From Bacteroidales bacterium (GTDB taxonomy: Bacteria > Bacteroidota > Bacteroidia > Bacteroidales > WCHB1-69), in NCBI GenBank assembly GCA_024686335.1, contig JAILCI010000025.1:1-64000 (forward strand): a stretch of 64,000 nt of DNA. Reading direction: 5' to 3'. Positions within the stretch are counted from its first letter, which is position 1, and the number at the start of each line of letters is the position of its first letter. Shown here piece after piece: positions 49,401-58,480 of the stretch. The position numbers and the translations under genes are program-made. A model generated the notes under the pieces. The model was not told the DNA's origin, ran no database searches, and saw nothing but the letters and a program-made list of their open reading frames with translations.

Positions 49401-52400
49401 TGTAATAGTTACCATCAACATAAACAGCATAGCTATCAGCATTGCCGCTCCAAGATACAGTAGCGCCATCGAGAGTAGCATTGGTAACCGTTACGTTGCT
49501 CGGAGGTGTACAGTTGGAACATACAGCTGTAAGAGCGAAGCCGGAAGCCGTATAGTAACTACAGGAGAAATGAATAGTAATAGGACCAGAAGAGGCAACT
49601 GCCACATCAAAGGTACCATTGCTGTAAGAAGCCAGTTGCGTACCACTTGTACCCACACCCTCATAGAATGTAAGTGTAGAAGCAGCCCAAGAGGAGTTGT
49701 AGAGAACGCAAGGACCGCTGATCTGCAGGCCACTGCCTGGGGTAGCAGGATAAACAACCAAGGTATTATCACTATAACTATCATAGTCGCCGTCAGGACC
49801 ACCATTATCGTAGATGACAGAACCACAAGTGGTCAGTGTATCTGAACTGGAATCCATAATAACAACATTTGTAGTAGCAGAAACAGGTCCAACCCATTCG
49901 CTGGTCATTCCACCACAGTCAGACTGCACATAGAAATCGAATGTTGTAGCAAATGGCAGATCGGAGATAACGTACGGAACAGAATCTGCTGCAACAGTTG
50001 TACCTTCAGTCTCAGGATCGAAGCCGGTAGGACCATAAAGGATGTTCCATGCAGTAGCTGTGCCATTTTCTGTCCAAGAAACGGTGATATTCTCACTGCC
50101 ATCATTGGTTGCGCTCAAGCCGGAAGGATACATACAGGTAGGAATCTCCTCGACTGTAACATCGTCAACATAATAACCGCAGCTGACGCCATTGGAGACG
50201 CGGAATGCGATATACTGACCATTGCCGGTATAGTTTTCAAAGGAGACCACATTCTCACCATAAGTATAGGTAGAAAGCGCAGAGAGATCAATAGTATCTA
50301 CAACCTCAAAAGAGGTAGGATCGGTAGTGCTGGTCATCACACCAACCTCCAAGGTGCCGGTGCTACCAGACTTACAAGCGTAGAAATGGACTTGCAATGC
50401 GTTAATGCTGAGAGAAGCATCCAAAGCAGGCATAATAGCAATGTTGTAACAGCCACTTGTATGATGGAAATCAAGGAAGTGTGTGCCACTATGAGCATAA
50501 CTATTGCTTGGAATATATACATAGTGTGCAGGGTCAGATGCATATCGACTCCAGCAAACGATGTAGTCATCCTGAGCACCAGAATCGTAGAGAGAACTTG
50601 CATCTTCAAAGTCTTCAGTATAAGGAAGCACTGAGATAGGACCGCATTCGGTACGGAAGGAGACGACCTCACTCCAGATACTCATATCGGTAGAGCTACA
50701 AATAGCACGTACACGTACTGAATAAGGAGTATTCGAATTCAAACCAGAGAATGAATAGCTGGTAGAAGAAACAGTACCTGCAGAAGTCCATACAGTATCA
50801 TCATCACTCTTATACTCAACTTCCCAAGAAGATTCGGAGCCAGCTGCTACCCAAGTCAGGTCAGCATCTGTCTCACCAACATTGGAAACAACCAATGTGT
50901 TAGGACGGATACAGGTGCTCTGATCGCAATAACCGAAACGGATATTGTTCACATAGGTACTGCTATAGCCGCTTGCATCCGGGTTTGTCGGGTTATAGGT
51001 ACTACCATCTCTATAGACATAACGTGACATACCAGAACCACCATCATGATAATAATAATAGTTAGTGCATTGGTAACTTCCAGTATGGTCCAAGATGGAA
51101 ACTAGAACATTACTTGTACCATCATAGGTGAATGAGGTATCAAGCATAATCTCGAACCAGTGGTCAGTGCCATCAGCGGTAATATCAATATTACCTGATT
51201 TAACCAGGTTGAACGGAACAGTAGCGGAAGGCAAAATCCATGCAGATGAAAGATTCATCGTACTCGGAATCAAAGAGAGATAGATATCCACGTTACGAGT
51301 ATTGGTGGCTGTGGATGAGCATTGGAAATAGAGAGAAGAAAACTCCATCTGATCACTTCCAATTGCGGAAGCAGGAATAATCTGCTGCGTGTAAGAATAG
51401 TTATAGCATGAATATGTTGGGAAATAGCTAGTTGTGCTAGTACCATCACCAACGGTGATGCTAATCGGAGAATTACACGGTGTCATGAAGTTGACAAAGG
51501 TAGTGTCACTGGTCTCACCATTTGTACAAGAGGTGAAAACGCCCACCTGATAAGCTGTCAACTCGTTCAAACCAGTGAGGAGATAAGAGGTCTCGGTGGT
51601 GGTATAAGATGTTGTAGTCTCGGTAGATGCATCGTAAACCACGACATTATACTCAGAAGGAGTACCAACTGTAGTAGGATCCCAAGTCAAAGTGGCATTA
51701 GTTCCATAGATATTGGAAGCCTCGAGATTGGTCACAGGAGAACACTGAGGTGCATAATCCACAGTGATGTTGTCCATATTCATGACACAGTATGCAGTCA
51801 CAGCAAACTTAATGGCTATGTAACGGCCTGTGCCTTGATAGCTGCCCAGATAAGCGGTATAGAGGTCATAAGTGCTGTTACCAGCTGGGTAAACGGTCTC
51901 AGCTGCTGTGAAGGTAGACATATCTGTAGGATCTGTCATCACACCTACCACGAAGTAACCGGCACCGGAGTTAGCACGGGCATAGAACTGCACCATCAGT
52001 TCAGAGACATTCAGCTGATCACTTAATTGAGGCAAAATCAGACAAGGAACTGAACTGGATGAAGCATCGTAACTATAGTTGTAAGAATAGAGGGAGTGAC
52101 CACTCTCGTATGCATAGGTGGTAGAGACATACGGATAGTTACTGCTCGTGTTCTTTGCATAGCACTCAGGCAGACCGCTGGTTACGGACTCGAATGTCTC
52201 CACGAAGGGCAGTGTGAAGATACCGCAACTGTCAACATAGGTTGCCAGGATGGTATGGTTCTCATGCACATCGGTGAAGGTGTAGGAGGTAGCTGTAGCC
52301 CAAGAGGTTCCGTCGATAGTCACATCGGTGAGGACCCAACGAGCGGTATTATTGAAGGTATAGGCAGCGGAATCGTCTGCATTCACCGTGTAAACGCCAT

Positions 52401-53898
52401 TGGTACCATAAGGCTGAACAAGGTTAGAGTAGTTCAACGTGTCACCAGTAGTAGTAACGATAGTAGTAGTGATGGTATAGGTATTGGAAAGGAAGATCTT
52501 TACCTCACCAAGAGTACCACCAGGGTTAACGCTAATGGTAGCTGCACCTTCACCAAAGGTGTCGCCGTAGATTTCATTACCGTTGAGCGTCACTCTACTG
52601 ACACGCCAGTTGGTTTCAGGAGTAGCCACAATGGTGATAGCATCGGAGCTGCCACAAGCCAGCGTGAAGGAGGACTGGTTAAGAGTAGCATGTGTCTGAC
52701 CGTCGGCGGAAGGAACCACCTCGGCGGTAACAACAGCCTGCGGGAAGACGGTGACAGTAGCACTATGTGTTCCTTGGGCACCATCAGAACCAGTACCCGT
52801 TACAGTATAGGTAGTAGTCGTTGTAGGAGAAACGGTGATGGCAGCCGTTGTGGCGCCAGTGCTCCATGCATAGCTATCGTAACCGAAAGCAGTCAATGTG
52901 ACATTCTCACCAGTACATATCTCTGCAGAAACAGGATCGATACCGCACATGTATGACAAAATAGGATAACCGTCATTGATACCATTGTCCATCATGAAGG
53001 CAGTACCAAGAGCGGTGATGGCAGAGTCAGATTGAAGGAATGATTGTGATACCACAGTACCATTGTTGGAACCAGAGGTAACATTACTGTAAGAATAGCA
53101 GTTATTTCGTGTGCCGCCGTATGCAGAAATAGCACCGAAATCACTATTGTAATTATTAATAGTACCTGCAAAATAACAGTTCGTGAAATACTCGTTTTGG
53201 CAGTTTCCGCCGAGACCACCTGCATAGTTACCAGCCACATAACCGGTAGCACCGCAGTTCTCAACATAGTTACCACCACTGTTGTTGTATGTGGCACCAA
53301 TAATACAACCGATATTATTATTGCCACTTCCTGTTGTACCAACCACTCGAGCATTGACAACCAGACAATAACGTACATAAACGGCTCCACCTGAGCGAGA
53401 GAAGCCAGCAATAACACCCATCATACCACGTGATTTGACAACCGGATTAATCAAAACCAGAGAGTCAATAGTACATGGATTCTTAATAGAACAGAACAAA
53501 CCGCCATGGAAACTGTTGGTTTTATCACAGTACATATTGTAGATACTGTGACCATGGCCATTGAAGTTGCCACAGAATGAGTAACCAGTTGAGGGGGACT
53601 CGCTAGTAGGCGAACCACCACCAATGGGCACCCAGTTGTTAGTAGAGTCTCCAGTACTGTTCAGCCAGATGTTGGCAGTCAGGTTCAACGTCATGCCGCT
53701 GAACGTCGTCGTGCCATTATTCACCAACTGAGCAACACCTGCCAACTGTTCGGGCGTGGAGATGTCAAAGGAGGTCTGGGTGGCATCATACCAAGTAACA
53801 TCGGCAGTGCCATCCCAAACCGTCTGCGCCTGTACTCTCGGCGCAAAACCGAAGAGAACAGCGAGACAAATCAGTGAGAAAATGTAAAATCTTTTCAT
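46489..53898 (-). CDS. Giant T9SS type A cargo protein (2469 aa) with GLUG-like N-terminal region
   Basis: Signal peptide; ISTPEQLAGVAQLVNNG...FNGHGHSIYNMYCD...GGLFCSI (GLUG-like); Fn3/anchor-J/CUB; two DGWNGG modules; CTD. Confidence 0.9.
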   Translation of the reverse strand: MKRFYIFSLICLAVLFGFAPRVQAQTVWDGTADVTWYDATQTSFDISTPEQLAGVAQLVNNGTTTFSGMTLNLTANIWLNSTGDSTNNWVPIGGGSPTSESPSTGYSFCGNFNGHGHSIYNMYCDKTNSFHGGLFCSIKNPCTIDSLVLINPVVKSRGMMGVIAGFSRSGGAVYVRYCLVVNARVVGTTGSGNNNIGCIIGATYNNSGGNYVENCGATGYVAGNYAGGLGGNCQNEYFTNCYFAGTINNYNSDFGAISAYGGTRNNCYSYSNVTSGSNNGTVVSQSFLQSDSAITALGTAFMMDNGINDGYPILSYMCGIDPVSAEICTGENVTLTAFGYDSYAWSTGATTAAITVSPTTTTTYTVTGTGSDGAQGTHSATVTVFPQAVVTAEVVPSADGQTHATLNQSSFTLACGSSDAITIVATPETNWRVSRVTLNGNEIYGDTFGEGAATISVNPGGTLGEVKIFLSNTYTITTTIVTTTGDTLNYSNLVQPYGTNGVYTVNADDSAAYTFNNTARWVLTDVTIDGTSWATATSYTFTDVHENHTILATYVDSCGIFTLPFVETFESVTSGLPECYAKNTSSNYPYVSTTYAYESGHSLYSYNYSYDASSSSVPCLILPQLSDQLNVSELMVQFYARANSGAGYFVVGVMTDPTDMSTFTAAETVYPAGNSTYDLYTAYLGSYQGTGRYIAIKFAVTAYCVMNMDNITVDYAPQCSPVTNLEASNIYGTNATLTWDPTTVGTPSEYNVVVYDASTETTTSYTTTETSYLLTGLNELTAYQVGVFTSCTNGETSDTTFVNFMTPCNSPISITVGDGTSTTSYFPTYSCYNYSYTQQIIPASAIGSDQMEFSSLYFQCSSTATNTRNVDIYLSLIPSTMNLSSAWILPSATVPFNLVKSGNIDITADGTDHWFEIMLDTSFTYDGTSNVLVSILDHTGSYQCTNYYYYHDGGSGMSRYVYRDGSTYNPTNPDASGYSSTYVNNIRFGYCDQSTCIRPNTLVVSNVGETDADLTWVAAGSESSWEVEYKSDDDTVWTSAGTVSSTSYSFSGLNSNTPYSVRVRAICSSTDMSIWSEVVSFRTECGPISVLPYTEDFEDASSLYDSGAQDDYIVCWSRYASDPAHYVYIPSNSYAHSGTHFLDFHHTSGCYNIAIMPALDASLSINALQVHFYACKSGSTGTLEVGVMTSTTDPTSFEVVDTIDLSALSTYTYGENVVSFENYTGNGQYIAFRVSNGVSCGYYVDDVTVEEIPTCMYPSGLSATNDGSENITVSWTENGTATAWNILYGPTGFDPETEGTTVAADSVPYVISDLPFATTFDFYVQSDCGGMTSEWVGPVSATTNVVIMDSSSDTLTTCGSVIYDNGGPDGDYDSYSDNTLVVYPATPGSGLQISGPCVLYNSSWAASTLTFYEGVGTSGTQLASYSNGTFDVAVASSGPITIHFSCSYYTASGFALTAVCSNCTPPSNVTVTNATLDGATVSWSGNADSYAVYVDGNYYTTTDTTYTITGLNSSSTYGVQIRALCGTDSSLLTPTINFNTACGAITITATEPWTENFEGYTGGGAQSFICWATPVTESVDNGTSPFVYCGHAPACHSGQNSAEFKGNHNMAVLPEFTNNVQDLRLSFWATTTNTSNYGTMEIGVMTDVNDTSTFELLGLAGVPGARGSSGSGHGNYMGPFDFNGVTATTGRIAFRFTGTTGLSWNIDDIVVELAPSCPSPVKTSVEANNVDGHNATITFVDNDANHNSWTVYYKPTTDSTWYSVITNSTTVDLTGLDPQTTYEVYVVTNCATPDPVEDATHTIQFTTTVACPAPQNLTVSAIGMSSATLTWFSNADGFTIEYGPQGFTPGTGTTATTTSSTYDLTGLTAGTSYTVYVTADCGTDGSSTAASANFNTSLCDTTDQCAYIFTLNDSFGDGWNGGSLAVQQSGITVATLSLPSGSSAIETVYLCDNDSTSLVWSAGSYASEASFTVTGPDGLLLYSSPSMSDYSTYTFVSDCTIPTCTAPTSISISNIGTTSADISWVVAGTETNWNVEYKEATATTWTVIPVTTNPYTLTGLTAMTAYDVRVQADCGGGDVSYYVETSFNTASCDVADQCTYTFNLNDSYGDGWNGGSLAVQQNGITVATLTLDYGESSATETVTLCDNVSTSLVWTSGSYDSEASFTLTDPNGNVVHSASDMSAFSTYTFTTDCDGGGTTTCDAPTALAVNGISQTSATATWTAGGTETTWNVAYKAVASTNWQTAQVTTTSYTMTGLTANTDYQVRVQAVCDANETSDWTTDVNFTTLDNETPTCPAPTNLAATVDHTDVTLTWSQEANTASEWQINYRQTTESNWSTVTATTTSYTLTDLVANVTYEANVVAHCSNGLNSDPSNTVTFETNNNGVQTYLEKSVSLYPNPATEMVSVAVSDQSIQISSVEVYNVYGQLISVIESNDNPLRINVSGLADGMYYVRVTTDNGVVTKNFVKR

Positions 53899-54169
53899 GT
53901 GATTAGTTTTTATGAATAAAAAGTTGAGTAGATAAATGATATATACAATAACATAAAAAGTCTACATATATTAATATGAGAACCGCAATATTACGAAAAA
54001 TAGATAAAGATGCCATCGCTTGTTGAAAGATTGTTGAAAGATTGTGCATAGGCTGTTTATAGGCTGTTAGCAACCTCAATTTTATTACCAAAAGACATTT
54101 TATTTTTGTACTTTTTCCAAAATGTAAAACTGATACGAACCATATTTACTCATATAAAACAACTCTAAA

Positions 54170-54688
54170 ATGAAAAAAAATAGCATATTTTTCTTATTTG
54201 TCGCACTTTTTGTAGGGACTCTCTTTCAAACAAGCGCACAGGCTCCCTACAAACATGGCATCGGTGCCACCCTTGGTACCACCCAGGCAATCTCGTACAA
54301 GACTTTCCCGACCAACCACTTTGCTATCCAACTCGACTTAGGAACCAAGTATTGCTATGTCTATGGCAGTCACCTCTGGTCAGCTGAGCTCGCCCCAAAC
54401 TTTATGTATCAGGGACGTCTCGCTGGCAACCTGTATGGATTCGTTGGTGCAGGCGGCAGCATCGGCTACACTTGGGACAGACTCGCCTACATTTATTACG
54501 GGACACAAGAAAGCTACATCAATGGAAAAACTGGCCTGAACGGCTTCTTCGGCCTGGAATACAAATTCGGAAAGCCCGTCGCTCTCCAGTTCGACTTCCG
54601 CCCCGGTTATCGCTGCGTCTTCAACAAATACGTTGCCGACCATAAATTCGACTGGGGTCTTAATTTTGGTGTGCGAAATACTTTCTAA
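54170..54688 (+). CDS. Outer-membrane beta-barrel-like secreted protein
   Basis: Signal peptide; alternating aromatic/Gly strands; terminal VRNTF. Confidence 0.6.
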   Translation: MKKNSIFFLFVALFVGTLFQTSAQAPYKHGIGATLGTTQAISYKTFPTNHFAIQLDLGTKYCYVYGSHLWSAELAPNFMYQGRLAGNLYGFVGAGGSIGYTWDRLAYIYYGTQESYINGKTGLNGFFGLEYKFGKPVALQFDFRPGYRCVFNKYVADHKFDWGLNFGVRNTF

Positions 54689-54791
54689 AAGAGAAAAGAA
54701 ATATTTATTTTAAAAGGGATTTTGATACTCCGTATTACTACCCTGCCCTTCGGGCTCTAGCAATATTTTTTGATACAACTCATTACGAATA

Positions 54792-54830
54792 ACAAAAAAG
54801 GGAGTCTTTTCAGACTCCCTTTTCTTTTAA
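54792..54830. terminator. Bidirectional terminator between convergent genes
   Basis: aaaaaaGGGAGTCttttcaGACTCCCttttctttt. Confidence 0.85.
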
Positions 54831-54845
54831 TTTCAATCTCCGCTA

Positions 54846-57056
54846 TTACAGCAGGTGGATAGCAACGGTCAGACCGGCCATCACGATAGAGACCATGCTC
54901 ATCAACTTGATAAGGATGTTGAGGGACGGGCCGGAGGTATCCTTGAAAGGATCGCCAACGGTGTCACCGACAACGGTAGCCTTGTGGTTATCAGAGCCCT
55001 TGCCGCCGAAGTTGCCTTCCTCGACATACTTCTTAGCGTTATCCCAAGCACCACCGGCGTTAGCCATGAAGATAGCCAACACGAAGCCAGCGCCAAGACC
55101 GCCAACGAGCAGACCGAGCACACCAGCTACGCCCAGGATAAGACCTGTAACGATAGGAGCAAGGATAGCGAGGATAGAAGGCAGCAACATCTCGCGCTGA
55201 GCACCCTTGGTGGAGATCTCCACGCAACGTGCATAGTCAGGAGTACCCTCACCGGTGAGGATGCCCTTGATCTCGCGGAACTGACGACGAACTTCTTCAA
55301 CCATCTTCTGAGCTGCACGACCCACAGCATTCATTGTGAGACCGCAGAACAGGAAGGCCATCATAGAACCGATGAAGACACCTACGAGCACCTTCGGGTT
55401 CATCAGGCTGACGTTGTAATACTCCATGAAGTCGATAAGAGAAGCCTCAGCGGTATTCACCATGCGCTCACCCAGGTCGAGGGTGTCGGTGCCGATACGT
55501 ACGAGAGCCATCTTGATCTCCTCAACGTAGGAAGCCAACAGGGCGAGGGCGGTCAGAGCGGCAGAACCGATGGCGAAACCCTTACCAGTAGCAGCAGTAG
55601 TGTTACCCAGTGCATCGAGAGCGTCGGTACGTTTACGAACCTCAGGCTCAAGACCGCTCATCTCAGCATTACCACCAGCGTTGTCGGCGATAGGACCGTA
55701 AGCGTCGGTAGCCAAGGTGATACCCAGTGTGGAGAGCATACCCACAGCAGCGATACCAATACCGTAGAGACCCTTAGCGAGGTTGTCAGCGGTGAAGTCG
55801 ATACCGAAACCGTTAGCGCACAGATAAGCAAGGATAATAGCGACACCGATGGTGAGCACCGGAATCACAGTGGAGATCATACCCAGACCAATACCGGAGA
55901 TGATGACTGTGGCAGGACCCGTTTGGGAAGCCTCAGCAACCTTCTGTGTCGGTTTGAAAGACTGGGAAGTATAGTATTCAGTAGATTTACCGATGATGAC
56001 GCCGGCGAGCAGACCCACTACAACAGAGAGGGAAACCTGCCACCAAACGATCTCAGTACTACCGTTGAAAAGTACGTACATGATAGCGAAAGTAGCCACA
56101 GCGATGAGGATAGCGGCGGTGTTGGTACCACGGCTCAGAGCTTTGAGCAACTGGGTCATGTTAGCGTCTTCTTTGGTGCGTACCATGAAGATACCGATCA
56201 CAGAGAGGACCACGCCAATAGCAGCGATCATCATAGGAGCAAGGATGGAGCGCATCTGCATCTCAGCACCGAAAGCGGAGAAGGCAGCAGCACCCAATGC
56301 CATCGTAGAGAGGATTGAGCCAGCGTATGACTCGTAGAGGTCAGCACCCATACCGGCAACGTCACCCACATTGTCACCTACGTTATCGGCGATGGTAGCG
56401 GGGTTACGCGGGTCGTCTTCGGGGATGTTGTACTCAGTCTTACCAACGAGGTCAGCACCTACGTCAGCAGCCTTGGTGTAAATACCTCCACCGACACGGG
56501 CAAAGAGAGCCTGTGTGGAAGCACCCATACCGAAGGTCAGCATCGTGGTGGTGATGATGACCAGGTGATTCTCTACCGGGATGAAATGGTTCAAGATGAG
56601 GAACCATACAGACACGTCGAGAAGTGCCAAGCCAACTACTGTCAAGCCCATGACAGCACCGCTACGGAAGGCAATCTGCAGACCCTTGTTAAGGCTCTGA
56701 CGAGCACCATTGGCGGTACGTGCAGAAGCGTAAGTGGCTGTCTTCATGCCGAGGAAACCGGCCAAACCAGAGAAGAAACCACCTGTCAGGAAGGCGAACC
56801 ATACCCAACCGTTCTGCAAATCGAACAGTGACATGACAAAGAACAGGATAGCCAGGATGACGAACACGATGGTCACCACCTTGTACTGCTGTTTCAGGTA
56901 AGCCATGGCGCCCTTGCGGACGTGAGATGCGATTTCACGCATCGTCGGAGTACCCTCATCTTCCTTCAGCATTCTGCGATAAAAGAAGAAGGCAAATCCC
57001 AATGCTACGATGGATGCGGCAAACACAATCCATACATACTTTACAAGATTTTCCAT
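54846..57056 (-). CDS. hppA: Membrane-bound ion-translocating pyrophosphatase, K+-dependent signature
   Basis: [83 protein letters not shown] (Ala at the K+-dependence position). Confidence 0.95.
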   Translation of the reverse strand: MENLVKYVWIVFAASIVALGFAFFFYRRMLKEDEGTPTMREIASHVRKGAMAYLKQQYKVVTIVFVILAILFFVMSLFDLQNGWVWFAFLTGGFFSGLAGFLGMKTATYASARTANGARQSLNKGLQIAFRSGAVMGLTVVGLALLDVSVWFLILNHFIPVENHLVIITTTMLTFGMGASTQALFARVGGGIYTKAADVGADLVGKTEYNIPEDDPRNPATIADNVGDNVGDVAGMGADLYESYAGSILSTMALGAAAFSAFGAEMQMRSILAPMMIAAIGVVLSVIGIFMVRTKEDANMTQLLKALSRGTNTAAILIAVATFAIMYVLFNGSTEIVWWQVSLSVVVGLLAGVIIGKSTEYYTSQSFKPTQKVAEASQTGPATVIISGIGLGMISTVIPVLTIGVAIILAYLCANGFGIDFTADNLAKGLYGIGIAAVGMLSTLGITLATDAYGPIADNAGGNAEMSGLEPEVRKRTDALDALGNTTAATGKGFAIGSAALTALALLASYVEEIKMALVRIGTDTLDLGERMVNTAEASLIDFMEYYNVSLMNPKVLVGVFIGSMMAFLFCGLTMNAVGRAAQKMVEEVRRQFREIKGILTGEGTPDYARCVEISTKGAQREMLLPSILAILAPIVTGLILGVAGVLGLLVGGLGAGFVLAIFMANAGGAWDNAKKYVEEGNFGGKGSDNHKATVVGDTVGDPFKDTSGPSLNILIKLMSMVSIVMAGLTVAIHLL

Positions 57057-57177
57057 AAATGATTGGTTTTTAGTTAATTAGTATAATTTAAGATTGATTT
57101 GATTCTAATTAGAAAAAAACGGGCAAATATAGGAAAAATGTTGAATCGTTGAACTTCTTAATTGTTGAATTGTTACA

Positions 57178-57240
57178 ACCTCGGAGCAAGCTGCGTCCTC
57201 CATTAATCGGAGCAAACTGCGTCCTCGCAGTTTACGACAC
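57178..57240. repeat. REP-like units (one degenerate, one intact)
   Basis: CTCGGAGCAAGCTGCGTCCTC...ATCGGAGCAAACTGCGTCCTCGCAGTTTACG. Confidence 0.75.
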
Positions 57241-57288
57241 AAGAACACATCTTAACTTCTTAACTTTTAACTTCTTGACTTTTAACTG

Positions 57289-57316
57289 TGAAAACTGATA
57301 ACTGAAAACTGATAAC
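57289..57316. repeat. Heptanucleotide tandem repeat TGAWAAC x4
   Basis: tgaaaac tgataac tgaaaac tgataac, upstream of hemW. Confidence 0.8.
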
Positions 57317-57350
57317 TTTTTCCTACTTTTGCCCCCTCAAACCAGCACTC

Positions 57351-58478
57351 ATGGCGGGCATCTACATCCATATTCCCTTCTGCGCGAGCAAGTGCGTCTA
57401 CTGCGGCTTCTACTCGGTGGTCTCCACAGTCCACCGCGAGGAGTACCTCTCTGCACTAACGCGGGAGATGGAGCTACGGAAAGACTATCTCAAGGGTGCG
57501 GAGATCCGCACGCTTTACTTTGGCGGTGGCACCCCTACCCTGCTCACTCCTGCCGAGCTGGCCTCGCTGCTTGCCGACCTCCACAAGCACTTTCCAATCG
57601 TCCCTGACGCGGAGATCACCCTGGAGGGCAACCCTGAGCAGCTCACTGCCGACTACTGTCGGGAGCTTCGCGCGTTAGGCATCAACCGTCTCAGCATCGG
57701 GGTACAGTCGTTCCACGACCCTGTACTGCGCTTCATGGGGCGGCGGCACACGGCTGCCGAGGCCATAGAGGCTGTGCACAACGCTGCCGCCGCCGGCTTC
57801 CGGAACCTCTCCATAGACCTCATCTACGGGGTCTCCGAGCGCAACGACGAGCAGTGGCTCTCTGAGCTACAACAGCTGCCGGAATTGCCCATCACCCACC
57901 TCTCCGCCTACGCGCTCACGCCCGAGGAGAACTCCATCCTCTACAAGCAGATCCAGAACCAGAAGCATGCGCCCGTGGACGACGACCTCGCGGCGCGCCA
58001 ATATGGTCTCCTGACGGCTTTTGCGCGCGAGCACGGTCTCGAGCACTACGAGATCTCCAACTTCGCACGTACAGGCTTCCATTCGCGCCACAACAGCGCC
58101 TACTGGGACAGCACGCCATATCTGGGACTCGGTGCCGCCGCACACTCCTTCAACGGCACCTCCCGCCAATGGAACGCCAGCAACCTCGCCCAATACCTCC
58201 GCGACATCCACAACGGCGTCACCTGCCACGAAAGCGAGTCCCTCGCAACTAACGATCAGTACAATGAGGCACTCCTGCTCCGCCTGCGCACCCGCGACGG
58301 CCTCGACCTCCAAAAACTGGAAAATGATTATGGAACGGAAAGATGCCAAGAGCTACTCTCCTACTTTAAGCAAGAGGTTCCTTCTGAGCACTACACTCTA
58401 ACAAAAAACCGGCTCTGTCTGACAGAAGCCGGTCTATGGTTCGCCGACGGCATCGCCGGGGGCGCTTTCATCGTATAA
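57351..58478 (+). CDS. hemW: Radical SAM heme chaperone HemW
   Basis: MAGIYIHIPFCASKCVYCGFYS; TLYFGGGTPTLL; GVQSFHDPVLRFMGRRHTA; HYEISNFAR. Confidence 0.93.
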   Translation: MAGIYIHIPFCASKCVYCGFYSVVSTVHREEYLSALTREMELRKDYLKGAEIRTLYFGGGTPTLLTPAELASLLADLHKHFPIVPDAEITLEGNPEQLTADYCRELRALGINRLSIGVQSFHDPVLRFMGRRHTAAEAIEAVHNAAAAGFRNLSIDLIYGVSERNDEQWLSELQQLPELPITHLSAYALTPEENSILYKQIQNQKHAPVDDDLAARQYGLLTAFAREHGLEHYEISNFARTGFHSRHNSAYWDSTPYLGLGAAAHSFNGTSRQWNASNLAQYLRDIHNGVTCHESESLATNDQYNEALLLRLRTRDGLDLQKLENDYGTERCQELLSYFKQEVPSEHYTLTKNRLCLTEAGLWFADGIAGGAFIV

Positions 58479-58480
58479 TC

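Noticed and set aside
53998-54072. 11-bp tandem pairs (ttgttgaaaga x2, taggctgttta x2)
   Set aside because: Only two copies each in AT-rich intergenic DNA; likely slippage.
54855-56318. 487-aa ORF antisense to hppA
   Set aside because: Mirror frame of a strongly conserved membrane PPase; His/Asp/Thr-rich product with no recognisable domain.
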